From Neoalteromonas facilis (GTDB taxonomy: Bacteria > Pseudomonadota > Gammaproteobacteria > Enterobacterales > Alteromonadaceae), in assembly GCF_002807665.1 (NCBI RefSeq), contig NZ_PEAY01000007.1, positions 53,720 through 117,719 of the forward strand: a stretch of 64,000 bases of DNA, written 5' to 3'. How positions within the stretch are numbered: position 1 is the first letter of the stretch; every line of letters begins with the position of its first letter. The notes beneath the pieces were generated by a model. The model saw only the letters and a list, made by a program, of their open reading frames with translations. It was not told the DNA's origin and did no database searches. Of the stretch, positions 28,789-37,266 are shown piece by piece. Both the position numbers and the translations under genes were made by a program.

Positions 28789-28816
28789 CAAAAAGGGGCT
28801 AACAAGCCCCTTTTTG
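28789..28816. terminator. Bidirectional terminator between argR and phoD
   Basis: A perfect hairpin AAAAGGGGCT / AGCCCCTTTT with an AACA loop (28790-28814). The flanking A and T runs serve both convergent genes. Confidence 0.85.
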
Positions 28817-28844
28817 ATGCCATAAACCTTGCTAGAAAACTAAA

Positions 28845-30644
28845 TTAAACTAGCGTCACGCCTGGCGCACCTACAACAGATTCTGCCGATTGACCTCTAG
28901 CACTGTATTCAGTGTAAGTGGTTGATTGTACCGTATCGACGTAATGCCACTGCGTCGACACCTTGTCTGCGGTAAAGGTCAGTGTCATAAAACCACGGTC
29001 GATGGCATTTACATATTGCAGATCGGATACCAGCTGAACAATACCAGCCTCTGTCGCTAATGCATCTTCAGGCGCAATTGACAAGTACTCTTCCAGCCCC
29101 GGTGAAGACACCGATGGAGTCGCAAACTCAACCCCGACAATATCACCGTTTATATCACGTAAATCATTTGCCCACGCATTGTGCGTATCACCTGCCAATA
29201 CAACAAGATTCTTATTCAATTGTTTGGCGGTGCCTAACACGACTTCGCGTTCATACGCATAACCATCCCACGCATCTAGGTTATAAGGGATTGACGGTAA
29301 TTGCAGAAGTGCCAGCACCTGTGGTGTTAAGCGACCAATATTGGCTTGTAAGTATGCCAATTCTTCCGGTGTTAATGTCGGATCATTGGCTTGTGCACGC
29401 TGCGCAAGGACAGCAAGCTGCGCCAATTCAGCGTAGTCACTAATGCTCATTTGTAAGGTAGCAATAGCAGCGGGCAGCATCATACGCCCCATGAGTACTT
29501 GTTGTCCTAATACTTGCCACGTCGCGCTCGACATCATCATTGAGCCCTGTAGCCACTGCAGTTGCTCTGCACCAAGTAACGTTCTGTTGGTATCAGTAAC
29601 ATCGGCTGTAAAGCTAGCAGCATCTAAACCGCCTGTAGCTGGGTCTATGTAGTTGGCATAGTCGAGCTGCTGATCACGCGCTACAACACGCGTATCAAGC
29701 ATGTACAAGTCAACTAGGTCGCCAAAGCGAAAGGCGCGGTTAATCAGTTCATTGTTACCTTCGATCACAGGGCGTATTGGCAACCACTCAAAGTACGCTT
29801 GCATCGCCGCCAATTTTCGCGCTTCAAAATCACCATCCTCCTCATTGTGATTTTCAGCGCCGTCACGCCATGCATCATTGGCAACCTCATGGTCATCCCA
29901 TACCGCAATAAACGGCACAATCGAGTGTAGCTGTTGCAGACTCTCGTCCGTGCGGTACTGAGCATAACGGGTGCGGTAATCTGACAGAGTAATCAGCTCA
30001 TTCGCCGGTAAAACTTCTCGCCCTAACGCAGCCGCATTTTCATTCGCATATCCGTCACGGTCATATTCATATATATAATCACCTAAATGTACCACGGCAT
30101 CTAAGTCTGTTTGCTTTGCGGCGAGATCATACACATTGAAGAAACCCGCTGGGTAATTGGAGCACGACATCACCGCCAGTTTGACTGAATCGATAGAGCC
30201 GACCGGTAATGTTTTGGTGATACCAACCGCTGAGTCTGTGCCGTTGCTGCTAAAGCGGTAGTAATACGTTGTATTTGGTAATAGATCGATAGCATCTACT
30301 TTCAGTGTATAGTCTGAATTTGCTGAAACTAATGCCCGTCCATTAGTGACTAAATTTTCAAACTCAGCATCGTTGGCAACTTCCCATTGCACCAACAATT
30401 GCCCATTGTAACTGCTGTCCCCAGGCGTAACGCGGGTCCATAAAATAACCGCCTCAGCCGTAGGATCACCACTGGCCACCCCGTGTAAAAACTCAACAGG
30501 CATCATCGGAGCCTCAACCACATCGGGCTGATCATTTGTTGAACTACTTAAACATCCCATTAATCCGGATGAAACAACGGCAAGACCTACACCCTGAGAG
30601 GTTAGTTTGAGGAAATGACGACGAGAAAAAGTGCGAGTTTTCAT
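28845..30644 (-). CDS. phoD: Alkaline phosphatase D (PhoD)
   Basis: A 599-residue Tat-exported metallophosphatase that releases phosphate from organic phosphodiesters and monoesters. The twin-arginine signal is SRRHFLK (residues 7-13) followed by a hydrophobic stretch. LMGC (Cys31) looks like a lipobox, so it may be a Tat lipoprotein. The N-terminal fibronectin-like PhoD domain spans about 45-140, then the phosphatase core: SCSNYPAGFFNVYD, HLGDYIYEYDRDGYA, WDDHEVANDAWRDG and LAGDTHNAWANDL carry the Fe/Ca ligands. An insertion with a leucine-rich helical stretch lies near residues 390-440. A triple Pho-box repeat lies upstream. Confidence 0.95.
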   Translation of the reverse strand: MKTRTFSRRHFLKLTSQGVGLAVVSSGLMGCLSSSTNDQPDVVEAPMMPVEFLHGVASGDPTAEAVILWTRVTPGDSSYNGQLLVQWEVANDAEFENLVTNGRALVSANSDYTLKVDAIDLLPNTTYYYRFSSNGTDSAVGITKTLPVGSIDSVKLAVMSCSNYPAGFFNVYDLAAKQTDLDAVVHLGDYIYEYDRDGYANENAAALGREVLPANELITLSDYRTRYAQYRTDESLQQLHSIVPFIAVWDDHEVANDAWRDGAENHNEEDGDFEARKLAAMQAYFEWLPIRPVIEGNNELINRAFRFGDLVDLYMLDTRVVARDQQLDYANYIDPATGGLDAASFTADVTDTNRTLLGAEQLQWLQGSMMMSSATWQVLGQQVLMGRMMLPAAIATLQMSISDYAELAQLAVLAQRAQANDPTLTPEELAYLQANIGRLTPQVLALLQLPSIPYNLDAWDGYAYEREVVLGTAKQLNKNLVVLAGDTHNAWANDLRDINGDIVGVEFATPSVSSPGLEEYLSIAPEDALATEAGIVQLVSDLQYVNAIDRGFMTLTFTADKVSTQWHYVDTVQSTTYTEYSARGQSAESVVGAPGVTLV

Positions 30645-30690
30645 AGAAAATCCATTTGTTTATTGTATTGATATATTAACCAATCATTGA

Positions 30691-30719
30691 ATGACACGGG
30701 TGTTACATTCCGATGACAT
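30691..30719 (-). promoter_or_regulatory. PhoB-type Pho box with three direct repeats, upstream of phoD
   Basis: On the minus strand, three 7-mers recur with exactly 4-bp spacers: ATGTCAT, ATGTAAC, GTGTCAT (11-bp period). This matches the PhoB consensus repeat CTGTCAT-N4. A -10-like TAATAT starts 12 bp after the last unit, as expected for a Pho box that replaces the -35 element. It lies 46-75 bp before the phoD start. PhoD is a classic phosphate-starvation enzyme. Confidence 0.75.
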
Positions 30720-31079
30720 GGCTTGATACCAAATTGATTTTTTTGTTGTGTTAGGTGGTTTTTAGCCACCTGCAAGCAGAGCATCTAAATTATCACCTAA
30801 CGTATTGAAGACATTACACAAATAATTTTGTTTAGAGCGTAACAAGCGTGCTGGCGAATTCACGTGCTATGTACCACTTCAAAAATTAACAATTTCGTAA
30901 CATTCACATCAACATTAACCTTATAATGCTTTAAATTTAATAAGTTAATAACGGATAGTCCGTTTATTTGAGAGGTGATATTGCATGTATCTGGTTTCGC
31001 GACGTTAACCTATTGAGGCCAAATGTTTTCGTGAGTTGAAAACAACTTTAGCGGGATTAGCTCAATATGGAATCGGGCA

Positions 31080-31108
31080 AAAAAAAACCGGCCAAAAGGC
31101 CGGTTTTT
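31080..31108 (-). terminator. Terminator of the Oar-like receptor gene
   Basis: Stem ACCGGCC / GGCCGGT (31087-31093 and 31098-31104) with an AAAA loop. A long T run follows on the minus strand, about 20 bp after the stop codon. Confidence 0.85.
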
Positions 31109-31129
31109 AAATCGTATAATCCGTTCGGA

Positions 31130-34100
31130 TTAGAAGCGGTATTTAACACCAACACGCATTGACCAAGTAGAGGCATCAGCGTTAACTGATTGGCCACGGT
31201 CGCCGTCGAAGTTAGTGTATAGGTATGTACCGTCATCAAGTAATCTAGCATCAACCACTGGGTTGTTGTACTCGAAGTTAACCTGACGGTATACACCCCA
31301 CTGGTCGTTAATCAAGTTACCTAGGTTACGAATTGCGAAGTAAACTTCACCACGGTGTCCGTCCATAAAGCCAGGTAATTCTTGAGAAACACGTAGGTCT
31401 ACTCGTGTCCACCAATCGCTGTACTGAGTGTTACGGTCAAGAATTGTACCGCGCGCACCTTCTAGGCCAGCTGTTCTGATAAACGCATTGAACTCGTCAA
31501 TATCAAAGCCTTCGCCATACTGAACGATTGGATCGTCAACCAATGGTACGTAAAGTAGTGAACGGTCTTCGAATGGACGCTCGTCACCGAAGCCTGGATC
31601 CCAGTCGAAGTTATAGCTGTACGGCTTACCTTTCACACGTTGTGCAAATAGGTTGAAGCGTGTGTCATAACCATCGAAGATTTCCATTTTGTAACCAAGG
31701 CTGAATGTAAAGCGGTGCTTCACTTCATAGTTACTGGTTGCAACTTCTGGGTTGTTGTAGTCAGCAGTTGAAAGGTTACCGTAGTTTGAACTTGCTGTAG
31801 AGCTGTTCATTGGGCTGCCTTCTTCCGCATCCATATATGCGTATGCTGCACCAACACGTAGACCACTGTCGTAAGTCTTGTTAGCGAACAATGAAACGAT
31901 TAGTGAATCACCGTCGTCATCAGAGTTAGTTAGGAAATAGTCAGTTGTGCTACGACCAGAACATGAACTGCTTGTAGGTGATACACGACAATCTGGGTCA
32001 AGTAAATCTACGTCTTCATAGATTGGACGACCATCTGCCGCACGGCCTACACGTACTGTGTTAAGCGCTACTGTTTTTGCAGAGTCTTGCTGACGCGAGT
32101 AGATTGCATCGATACCGGCTACAGTACCGTCTTCAAACTCGTGTTGAGTACCTAAGTTGAACTTCCAGATTGAAGGCACGTTGAAGTCAGCGTCCAATGC
32201 GTTAACCGCACCGTCACCACCTGTTAGGCCATCGATAGAAGCTTGAGGTACGTTGAACAAGAATCCTGGCGTGTTAGCTGCAATTAGGCCTGGGCCATCT
32301 TCAACTGTAGACGCTAGGATAGTTACACCATTGTTTGAATAGTTGTTAGACAACCAAACGTTCGGGTTACCACCCGCGAATAAACCTGCACCACCGTATA
32401 CGAATGTGCTGTCATCAACCACATAGTTGAAGCCCAAGCGTGGCTGCCATAGGTCCATATCAGGCGCTACAGCATTGGTGAAGCCGTAACGTTGTTGGAA
32501 GCTAGCATTAGCAGTTGGTGTGTCATCACTGGTCCACTTGTCGTAACGAAGACCGAATGTAACAGTCAAGTCGTAAGACGCTTCCCAGCGGTCTTGCAAG
32601 TAAACAGTCGTGTTTTCAAATGTAAATGCTGCCGCACCATCATTTGCATCTAAAGATGCTGGAATGTTGTAGTCAATTTCAGCGGCAATACCGTTGCGGA
32701 AGTCATCAAGAGAATCGAATTCAAAAACACCTTGGCTACCTGGTACGAATAAGTTAAATACGTCTACTGAGCCGTATTCAAAACCACCCGTGATTTCGTG
32801 ATCACCTGCGTAGTAAGTTCCCGCGAAACGGAATGTGTTTGTGTCATAGTCTAGTTTGTTTGCTTGACGGAATTGGTCAGCACCCAAGAATACGTCTACA
32901 CCATCAACTACGTCACGAATAACAACGTCACCGAAATCAGAATCAGAAGTGAATGGTGTTTGACCATTACGTACTTCTTGTAGACCTACACGGATTTCAG
33001 TAGAGAAATCGTCAGTCCAGTCTGAGAACAACTGTAGTGAGTAAGAAGTTAATTCGTTAGCACGCTTGTAATAACGGTCGTTGAATGCGTAGCTAGATGA
33101 GCTCGCACCTGTAGACGAAATTGTATTACCGTCAGTGTTTTGGTAAGTCAAAGAGGCACGTTGACCGTCCATGATATCCCAATCCAACTTGATCAATACT
33201 TTTTCTTCGTCTTCGTCAGCGGCAGTGATGATATCACCGGCTTGGTATCCGTAAGTATTTAGTGCAATGCTACGTACTTCGTCAAGGATACCTACCGTTA
33301 AGCCATCGATAGGCTCTGCGAAACCGGCGCCTTCTGGACCGTCTTCGAATAATTCAGTTGGCTCATGAGTTTCATAAGCGGCGAAGATAAATAGTTTATC
33401 TTTGATGATTGGTGCGCCAACAGTGAAGCCGTAACGCTTCTCGTCAAAATCAGGCACGTCAAATTTTTCGCCTTCGATTGAATCACCTTGCATCGCGTCG
33501 TTGGTGTAATCAATCCAAACACTACCGTGGATTTCGTTCGTACCAGAGCGTACTACAGCGTTAACGTTACAACCTGTGAAACCACCGTATGTTACGTCGA
33601 ATGGCGCAAGCTGTACGTCTACTTGGTCAATCGCGTCAAATGGGAAAGGTAAGCGCTCAGTTGGGTAACCGTTGTTGTTCAAACCGAAGTTATCGTTTTG
33701 TGCGATACCGTCAACCGTGATGCTGTTGAAACGGTTGTTAACACCACCACATTGAATCGCATCAGAGTTTGATGGGTCAATTGTGATACGTGGGTCGTTT
33801 TGGATAACGTCTTTAATATCACGGCTAACAGAAGGTTGGAACTGTAAGTCTTCGAAATTAAAGTTAGATGATGGGCCTAACGCTTCAGTTACAACACCAC
33901 CAGCTGCACCTGTTACTACGATACGCTCAATATTAGAAGACGTTTCAAGTGCGATGTTTACGTTCGCTGGTTCACCTAGGTTTAGGTAAACATCTTCGAT
34001 TGTACGAGAGCCTTGTGCGTCAACTACGGTAATAGTGTAAGGACCACCAACACGAAGACCACGTGCAACGAAACCACCATTTTCGTTAGTTTCTAGTGTA

Positions 34101-34282
34101 CGAACTGAACCGGTACGAGTATCTGTCAAGGTAACGGTAGCACCGCTAACCATCTCACCAGCTTGAGTTGCTACAGAACCACGAATGGTTGATGACGTAT
34201 CTTGCGCCATAGCCGCAGTAGAAAGACCTACTGAAACGGCAACTGCAATCGCAACACGATTGAGTTTAGATTTAAGTAACAT
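31130..34282 (-). CDS. Oar-like TonB-dependent receptor with carboxypeptidase-regulatory domain
   Basis: 1050 residues. A signal peptide (cleavage near AMAQ, residue 27) is followed by a carboxypeptidase-regulatory (CarboxypepD_reg) domain: TIRGSVATQAGEMVSGATVTLTDTRTGSVRTLETNENGGFVARGLRVGGPYTITV, about 33-95. A plug domain (residues about 120-240, QCGGVNNRFNSITVDGIAQNDNFGLNNNGYP) and a long beta-barrel follow, ending VGVKYRF. It resembles Oar receptors widespread in marine Alteromonadales. A ribosome-binding site AGGAAA precedes the ATG. A Pho box lies upstream, and phoD is downstream on the same strand. The ligand is unknown; phosphate-rich organic compounds are a context-based guess. Confidence 0.9.
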   Translation of the reverse strand: MLLKSKLNRVAIAVAVSVGLSTAAMAQDTSSTIRGSVATQAGEMVSGATVTLTDTRTGSVRTLETNENGGFVARGLRVGGPYTITVVDAQGSRTIEDVYLNLGEPANVNIALETSSNIERIVVTGAAGGVVTEALGPSSNFNFEDLQFQPSVSRDIKDVIQNDPRITIDPSNSDAIQCGGVNNRFNSITVDGIAQNDNFGLNNNGYPTERLPFPFDAIDQVDVQLAPFDVTYGGFTGCNVNAVVRSGTNEIHGSVWIDYTNDAMQGDSIEGEKFDVPDFDEKRYGFTVGAPIIKDKLFIFAAYETHEPTELFEDGPEGAGFAEPIDGLTVGILDEVRSIALNTYGYQAGDIITAADEDEEKVLIKLDWDIMDGQRASLTYQNTDGNTISSTGASSSSYAFNDRYYKRANELTSYSLQLFSDWTDDFSTEIRVGLQEVRNGQTPFTSDSDFGDVVIRDVVDGVDVFLGADQFRQANKLDYDTNTFRFAGTYYAGDHEITGGFEYGSVDVFNLFVPGSQGVFEFDSLDDFRNGIAAEIDYNIPASLDANDGAAAFTFENTTVYLQDRWEASYDLTVTFGLRYDKWTSDDTPTANASFQQRYGFTNAVAPDMDLWQPRLGFNYVVDDSTFVYGGAGLFAGGNPNVWLSNNYSNNGVTILASTVEDGPGLIAANTPGFLFNVPQASIDGLTGGDGAVNALDADFNVPSIWKFNLGTQHEFEDGTVAGIDAIYSRQQDSAKTVALNTVRVGRAADGRPIYEDVDLLDPDCRVSPTSSSCSGRSTTDYFLTNSDDDGDSLIVSLFANKTYDSGLRVGAAYAYMDAEEGSPMNSSTASSNYGNLSTADYNNPEVATSNYEVKHRFTFSLGYKMEIFDGYDTRFNLFAQRVKGKPYSYNFDWDPGFGDERPFEDRSLLYVPLVDDPIVQYGEGFDIDEFNAFIRTAGLEGARGTILDRNTQYSDWWTRVDLRVSQELPGFMDGHRGEVYFAIRNLGNLINDQWGVYRQVNFEYNNPVVDARLLDDGTYLYTNFDGDRGQSVNADASTWSMRVGVKYRF

Positions 34283-34726
34283 AGTGTGTTTCCTATTGTC
34301 TTAATAACAATTAAATTTGCATGCTTTTATTAGCGAACACTTTCACTGTGCTCTTTTGGTAGCAAACGTACAAAAAAATCCGCTAAATTCTTCGCGATCT
34401 TTATGTCAGAATTATGACAATACGCACATCAATCCGAAGTAATCAGAGGATTTGTGTCACTTCACTTGCTTCAAAAAAACTTTTTTGCCTTCCGATAAAA
34501 ACAAACCGACAGACAAGCTTGAGCGCGAGTTTAGTGTTTCTTATTTTCCAATCCGAATTGTCCCACCAAAACCTCAAGTAAACAGCGCTCAACAAAATTC
34601 AGATTTACTTATTGATAAACCATTAATTTCAACAACTTAATAACGATAAATAATATTACCTATTGCAATAATGGTGAATAAATGCTCAAATCAGCCCAAT
34701 AAATAATAAAGTATTTCATAGTCACT
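34283..34726. other. Intergenic region between the Oar-like receptor and the PhnD-like gene
   Basis: About 444 bp between divergent genes. It contains a Pho box (34403-34420). The short open frame 34452-34640 (plus) has no family resemblance, no ribosome-binding site and low-complexity content, and I discount it. The AT-rich part at 34620-34720 presumably holds the promoter of the PhnD-like gene, but no clear elements can be placed. Confidence 0.6.
34403..34420 (-). promoter_or_regulatory. PhoB-type Pho box upstream of the Oar-like receptor
   Basis: On the minus strand TTGTCAT-AATT-CTGACAT, two 7-mers with a 4-bp spacer. It matches 15 of 18 positions of the E. coli Pho-box consensus by hand count. 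It lies 121 bp before the receptor ATG. The only -10-like hexamer at the expected distance (AAGAAT) is weak. Confidence 0.65.
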
Positions 34727-35587
34727 TTGCGATTCACGATCCTCGCCTCCCGAAACTTCCTCTGGGCCACTGTGTGTGGCATTTTGATTTTAAGCGCTTT
34801 TTTAGGTGCTTTTTCGGGTCAAAAAAATATTTCATCTTTGTCGCCAATTGGCGAAAAAAACACCTATTGTAGGGCGAAATTGTCGGAAAACCCCGATAAG
34901 TTGACCATTTATGTCACCGATAAATGGCTTGCCAATGCCATGCTTGAATCACTCTGTGGCGATGAAATCGTTAAGAAGCAGTTCGGTAATGTGTTGGTAA
35001 CCCTTGGTGACAATGATTTTGATACCTATAGAAATATCAGTTATGGCATCGCCGATTTAGCGTTAGTAAAAGACAACATGGTCAACGCCTTTGTCAGCGA
35101 TAAAGTCTATGGTTATAGGCCCATTGCACAGTACCCGAGTTACCCTGCCTACTTTATTGGCAGCACTGAAAAGCCATTGTTGAGCAAAGAGTATTTTCTA
35201 GGCAAGCGCATCGGTTTATTAGATTATCCGAGTAGCCGCTCAGGCCACATAGCCCCGAAAACTGAATTACAAAAGCTCGACATAGATGAGAGCAATTCCA
35301 CTATTTTGTACTTCAACTCGCATCAGGAGCTGAGAGAAAAACTGCGTAATGGCGATGTCGACATTATTGCCAGTTATTGGGATGAGTCCGATACACAGAA
35401 TTTCTCTATCAATTACCGTACCGAAATCAGTTCAAGTATTACCGGTTCGCGTTGGTATTTGCGTCGACAAGATAGAAATATAGATTTGATATGTTCCATT
35501 CAAAAAAACATTGCCCGAGTATCCGACGAACACCCCTCTAGTTACTACCGCAATCTAACAATGCTGGAGTCGTGCAATGGCGAGTAA
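34727..35587 (+). CDS. PhnD-like periplasmic binding protein (signal-anchored)
   Basis: 286 residues from a TTG start. Residues about 10-30 are a strong hydrophobic segment (FLWATVCGILILSAFLGAF), a signal peptide or membrane anchor. The rest is a two-lobe type II binding fold resembling PhnD/SsuA proteins: LTIYVTDKWLANAMLESL, SYGIADLALVKDN, YRPIAQYPSYPAYFIGS, then FLGKRIGLLDYPSSRSGHIAPKTELQKLDID and ELREKLRNGDVDIIASYWDESD. No transporter ATPase or permease lies nearby. Its 3' end overlaps the next gene by 11 bp, so the two work together. This suggests a ligand-sensing rather than transport role (inference). The ligand is unknown; phosphonate or phosphate is only the family default. Confidence 0.65.
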   Translation: MRFTILASRNFLWATVCGILILSAFLGAFSGQKNISSLSPIGEKNTYCRAKLSENPDKLTIYVTDKWLANAMLESLCGDEIVKKQFGNVLVTLGDNDFDTYRNISYGIADLALVKDNMVNAFVSDKVYGYRPIAQYPSYPAYFIGSTEKPLLSKEYFLGKRIGLLDYPSSRSGHIAPKTELQKLDIDESNSTILYFNSHQELREKLRNGDVDIIASYWDESDTQNFSINYRTEISSSITGSRWYLRRQDRNIDLICSIQKNIARVSDEHPSSYYRNLTMLESCNGE

Positions 35588-36557
35588 AATACTCATCAAG
35601 AAGAGTCTACTGCTTTTCGTATTGTTAAGCCTAGGTGCACAGCTTGTTTATTCAGTGGCAGAATCATTAGCACACCAACACTCGCTGCGTCATGCCTTGA
35701 TTGAACTAAAAACGCGAGTCGCATTAGACGCTGCACACCTCGACCTAGGCGACCCAAAAACCCAACAATCCATGAATCAGGCGAGTGTCGAGCAATATAT
35801 TGAGACGCTCAATCAGTCCTTACACAACCGATATGCTATCCCCAAACTTTCTGTACGTAGCATTAATTATGAATTGAGCGAGGATGCCGCCTCGCCCGAA
35901 CTGGTTGAAAACTTATTGTTCTTTTTAGCCCCGTCGAGCGATACACCGAGTCTGTACCTTGCAACTGATCAAGCAAATATCAGAATCTTCGTTTCGGTAC
36001 CCAATGTATGGAACATATTGACCGTAAATTGGTTAGGTTTGTTATTAGCAGCCGCGCTCAGTATTTTGCTTCTCAAACGGGCTGAAGGACGTGAAATAGC
36101 GCGACAACAGCGTGTTGCTGCCTCGCCATCGGCATTTTTACGTATCGATTTAGCACAAAAGCAAGTGATTAATTTGGTTTCAAACGAACACTTTGAAATG
36201 CAAAACAAACCGCTGTGTTTTTTCACTGCTCTTGTGCTTTATTGCTTAGAGCACCCCAACGCTGAGCTACTGCATCACAAAGATGTACCAGAAGAACTGA
36301 TTAACAGAGCAAACAAGGTATTCGCTCGATTAATTGAATTAGGTCATACCAAACGCAAACGACCCGATTTCAATGCCAACTTAGACAAAACGCTGAGTGA
36401 AATAAGGGCTGTGTTAGATTCCGTATTTGCAAATGACGAACTGCACAAAGCGATTTTCTACCCCCCTCGAGCACAGGGCGAAGGGTCAAGGTCAAAACAA
36501 CATAGCTACGCATTAAACAAAATTGAACACGATAAAGTAGAGTTTATTGGCATGTAA
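35577..36557 (+). CDS. Two-pass membrane protein with cytoplasmic winged-helix-like domain
   Basis: A 326-residue protein I cannot assign to a named family. Hydrophobic segments near 7-26 and 148-166 flank a periplasmic region of about 120 residues. After KRAEGREIARQQR the C-terminal part (about 185-326) is cytoplasmic. Its start, FLRIDLAQKQVINLVSNEHFEMQNKPLCFFTALVLYCLEHPNAELL, has the spacing of an OmpR/ToxR-type winged helix N-terminus. A basic stretch (HTKRKRPDF) and the end YALNKIEHDKVEFIGM follow. If so, it would be a membrane-bound regulator fed by the periplasmic binding protein it overlaps. The fold is a guess from pattern, not a detected domain. The gene is followed by udk after 61 bp. 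Confidence 0.55.
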   Translation: MASKILIKKSLLLFVLLSLGAQLVYSVAESLAHQHSLRHALIELKTRVALDAAHLDLGDPKTQQSMNQASVEQYIETLNQSLHNRYAIPKLSVRSINYELSEDAASPELVENLLFFLAPSSDTPSLYLATDQANIRIFVSVPNVWNILTVNWLGLLLAAALSILLLKRAEGREIARQQRVAASPSAFLRIDLAQKQVINLVSNEHFEMQNKPLCFFTALVLYCLEHPNAELLHHKDVPEELINRANKVFARLIELGHTKRKRPDFNANLDKTLSEIRAVLDSVFANDELHKAIFYPPRAQGEGSRSKQHSYALNKIEHDKVEFIGM

Positions 36558-36618
36558 ATTTGCCAATGTTGGCTGAAACACGTATCTTTGGCAGATTCGA
36601 GAGTTAGTCAGTTTTAAC

Positions 36619-37242
36619 ATGCAAAAGCCGCTTATTATTGCCATTTCCGGTGCATCCGGTTCCGGTAAGTCACTGTTCACTGAAAATTTACTTAAAGCCT
36701 TCGCCGAACAAGGCCGTCCAGTGCAGATCCTGCGTGAAGATCATTACTACAAAGCACAGGACCATCTTCCAATGGAAGAGCGTGAAAAAAACAACTATGA
36801 CCATCCAAATGCGTTTGAACACAGTTTATTAAAGGCTCACCTAGAGGCTCTGCGCAGCGGCGAAGAGATAGAATACCCACACTATTGCTATAAAACTCAC
36901 ACGCGTTTACCCGAAACAGAAACATTAAAGCCTGCTCCGGTTATCATTCTTGAAGGTATCATGCTGCTAGCACGACCTGATCTCCTGCCTCTATATGATG
37001 TAAAAGTATTTATCGACACGCCATTGGACATCTGCTTGATGCGTCGAATGATGCGAGACGTGCGTGAACGTGGCAGAACCCTTGAATCCGTTGCGAACCA
37101 ATACGAATCGACTGTTAAGCCTATGTATCACCAATACATTGAACCGAGCCGGTTTACTGCCGACGTAGTCGTAACACAAGGCGGAAAAAACTATATTGCT
37201 TTGGACGTGATCTCTTCGCATATCAAACAAGCATTACAATAA
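36619..37242 (+). CDS. udk: Uridine kinase
   Basis: A 207-residue nucleoside-salvage kinase that phosphorylates uridine and cytidine. The P-loop GASGSGKS is at 11-18. EDHYYKAQDHLPMEEREKNNYDHPNAFEHSLLKAHLEALRSG is the family's substrate region, and ILEGIMLLARPDL and RRMMRDVRERGRT are also typical. It is shorter than, but aligned with, Udk of E. coli. It is 24 bp upstream of a nucleoside transporter, giving an uptake-plus-phosphorylation unit. Confidence 0.93.
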   Translation: MQKPLIIAISGASGSGKSLFTENLLKAFAEQGRPVQILREDHYYKAQDHLPMEEREKNNYDHPNAFEHSLLKAHLEALRSGEEIEYPHYCYKTHTRLPETETLKPAPVIILEGIMLLARPDLLPLYDVKVFIDTPLDICLMRRMMRDVRERGRTLESVANQYESTVKPMYHQYIEPSRFTADVVVTQGGKNYIALDVISSHIKQALQ

Positions 37243-37266
37243 GAATAAGAAAAGGAACCCCTACCC

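Larger units (their letters stand above)
30645..31129. other. Intergenic region between phoD and the Oar-like receptor
   Basis: About 485 bp without a gene. It carries the phoD Pho box (30691-30719) near one end and the receptor terminator (31080-31108) at the other. A small 6-bp hairpin AGGTGG / CCACCT lies at 30753-30771. The rest (about 30775-31075) is AT-rich and I see no further structure or reading frame in it. Confidence 0.6.

Noticed and set aside
34452-34640. 62-residue open frame upstream of the PhnD-like gene
   Set aside because: No plausible start signal and no recognisable sequence; it lies in a divergent promoter region.
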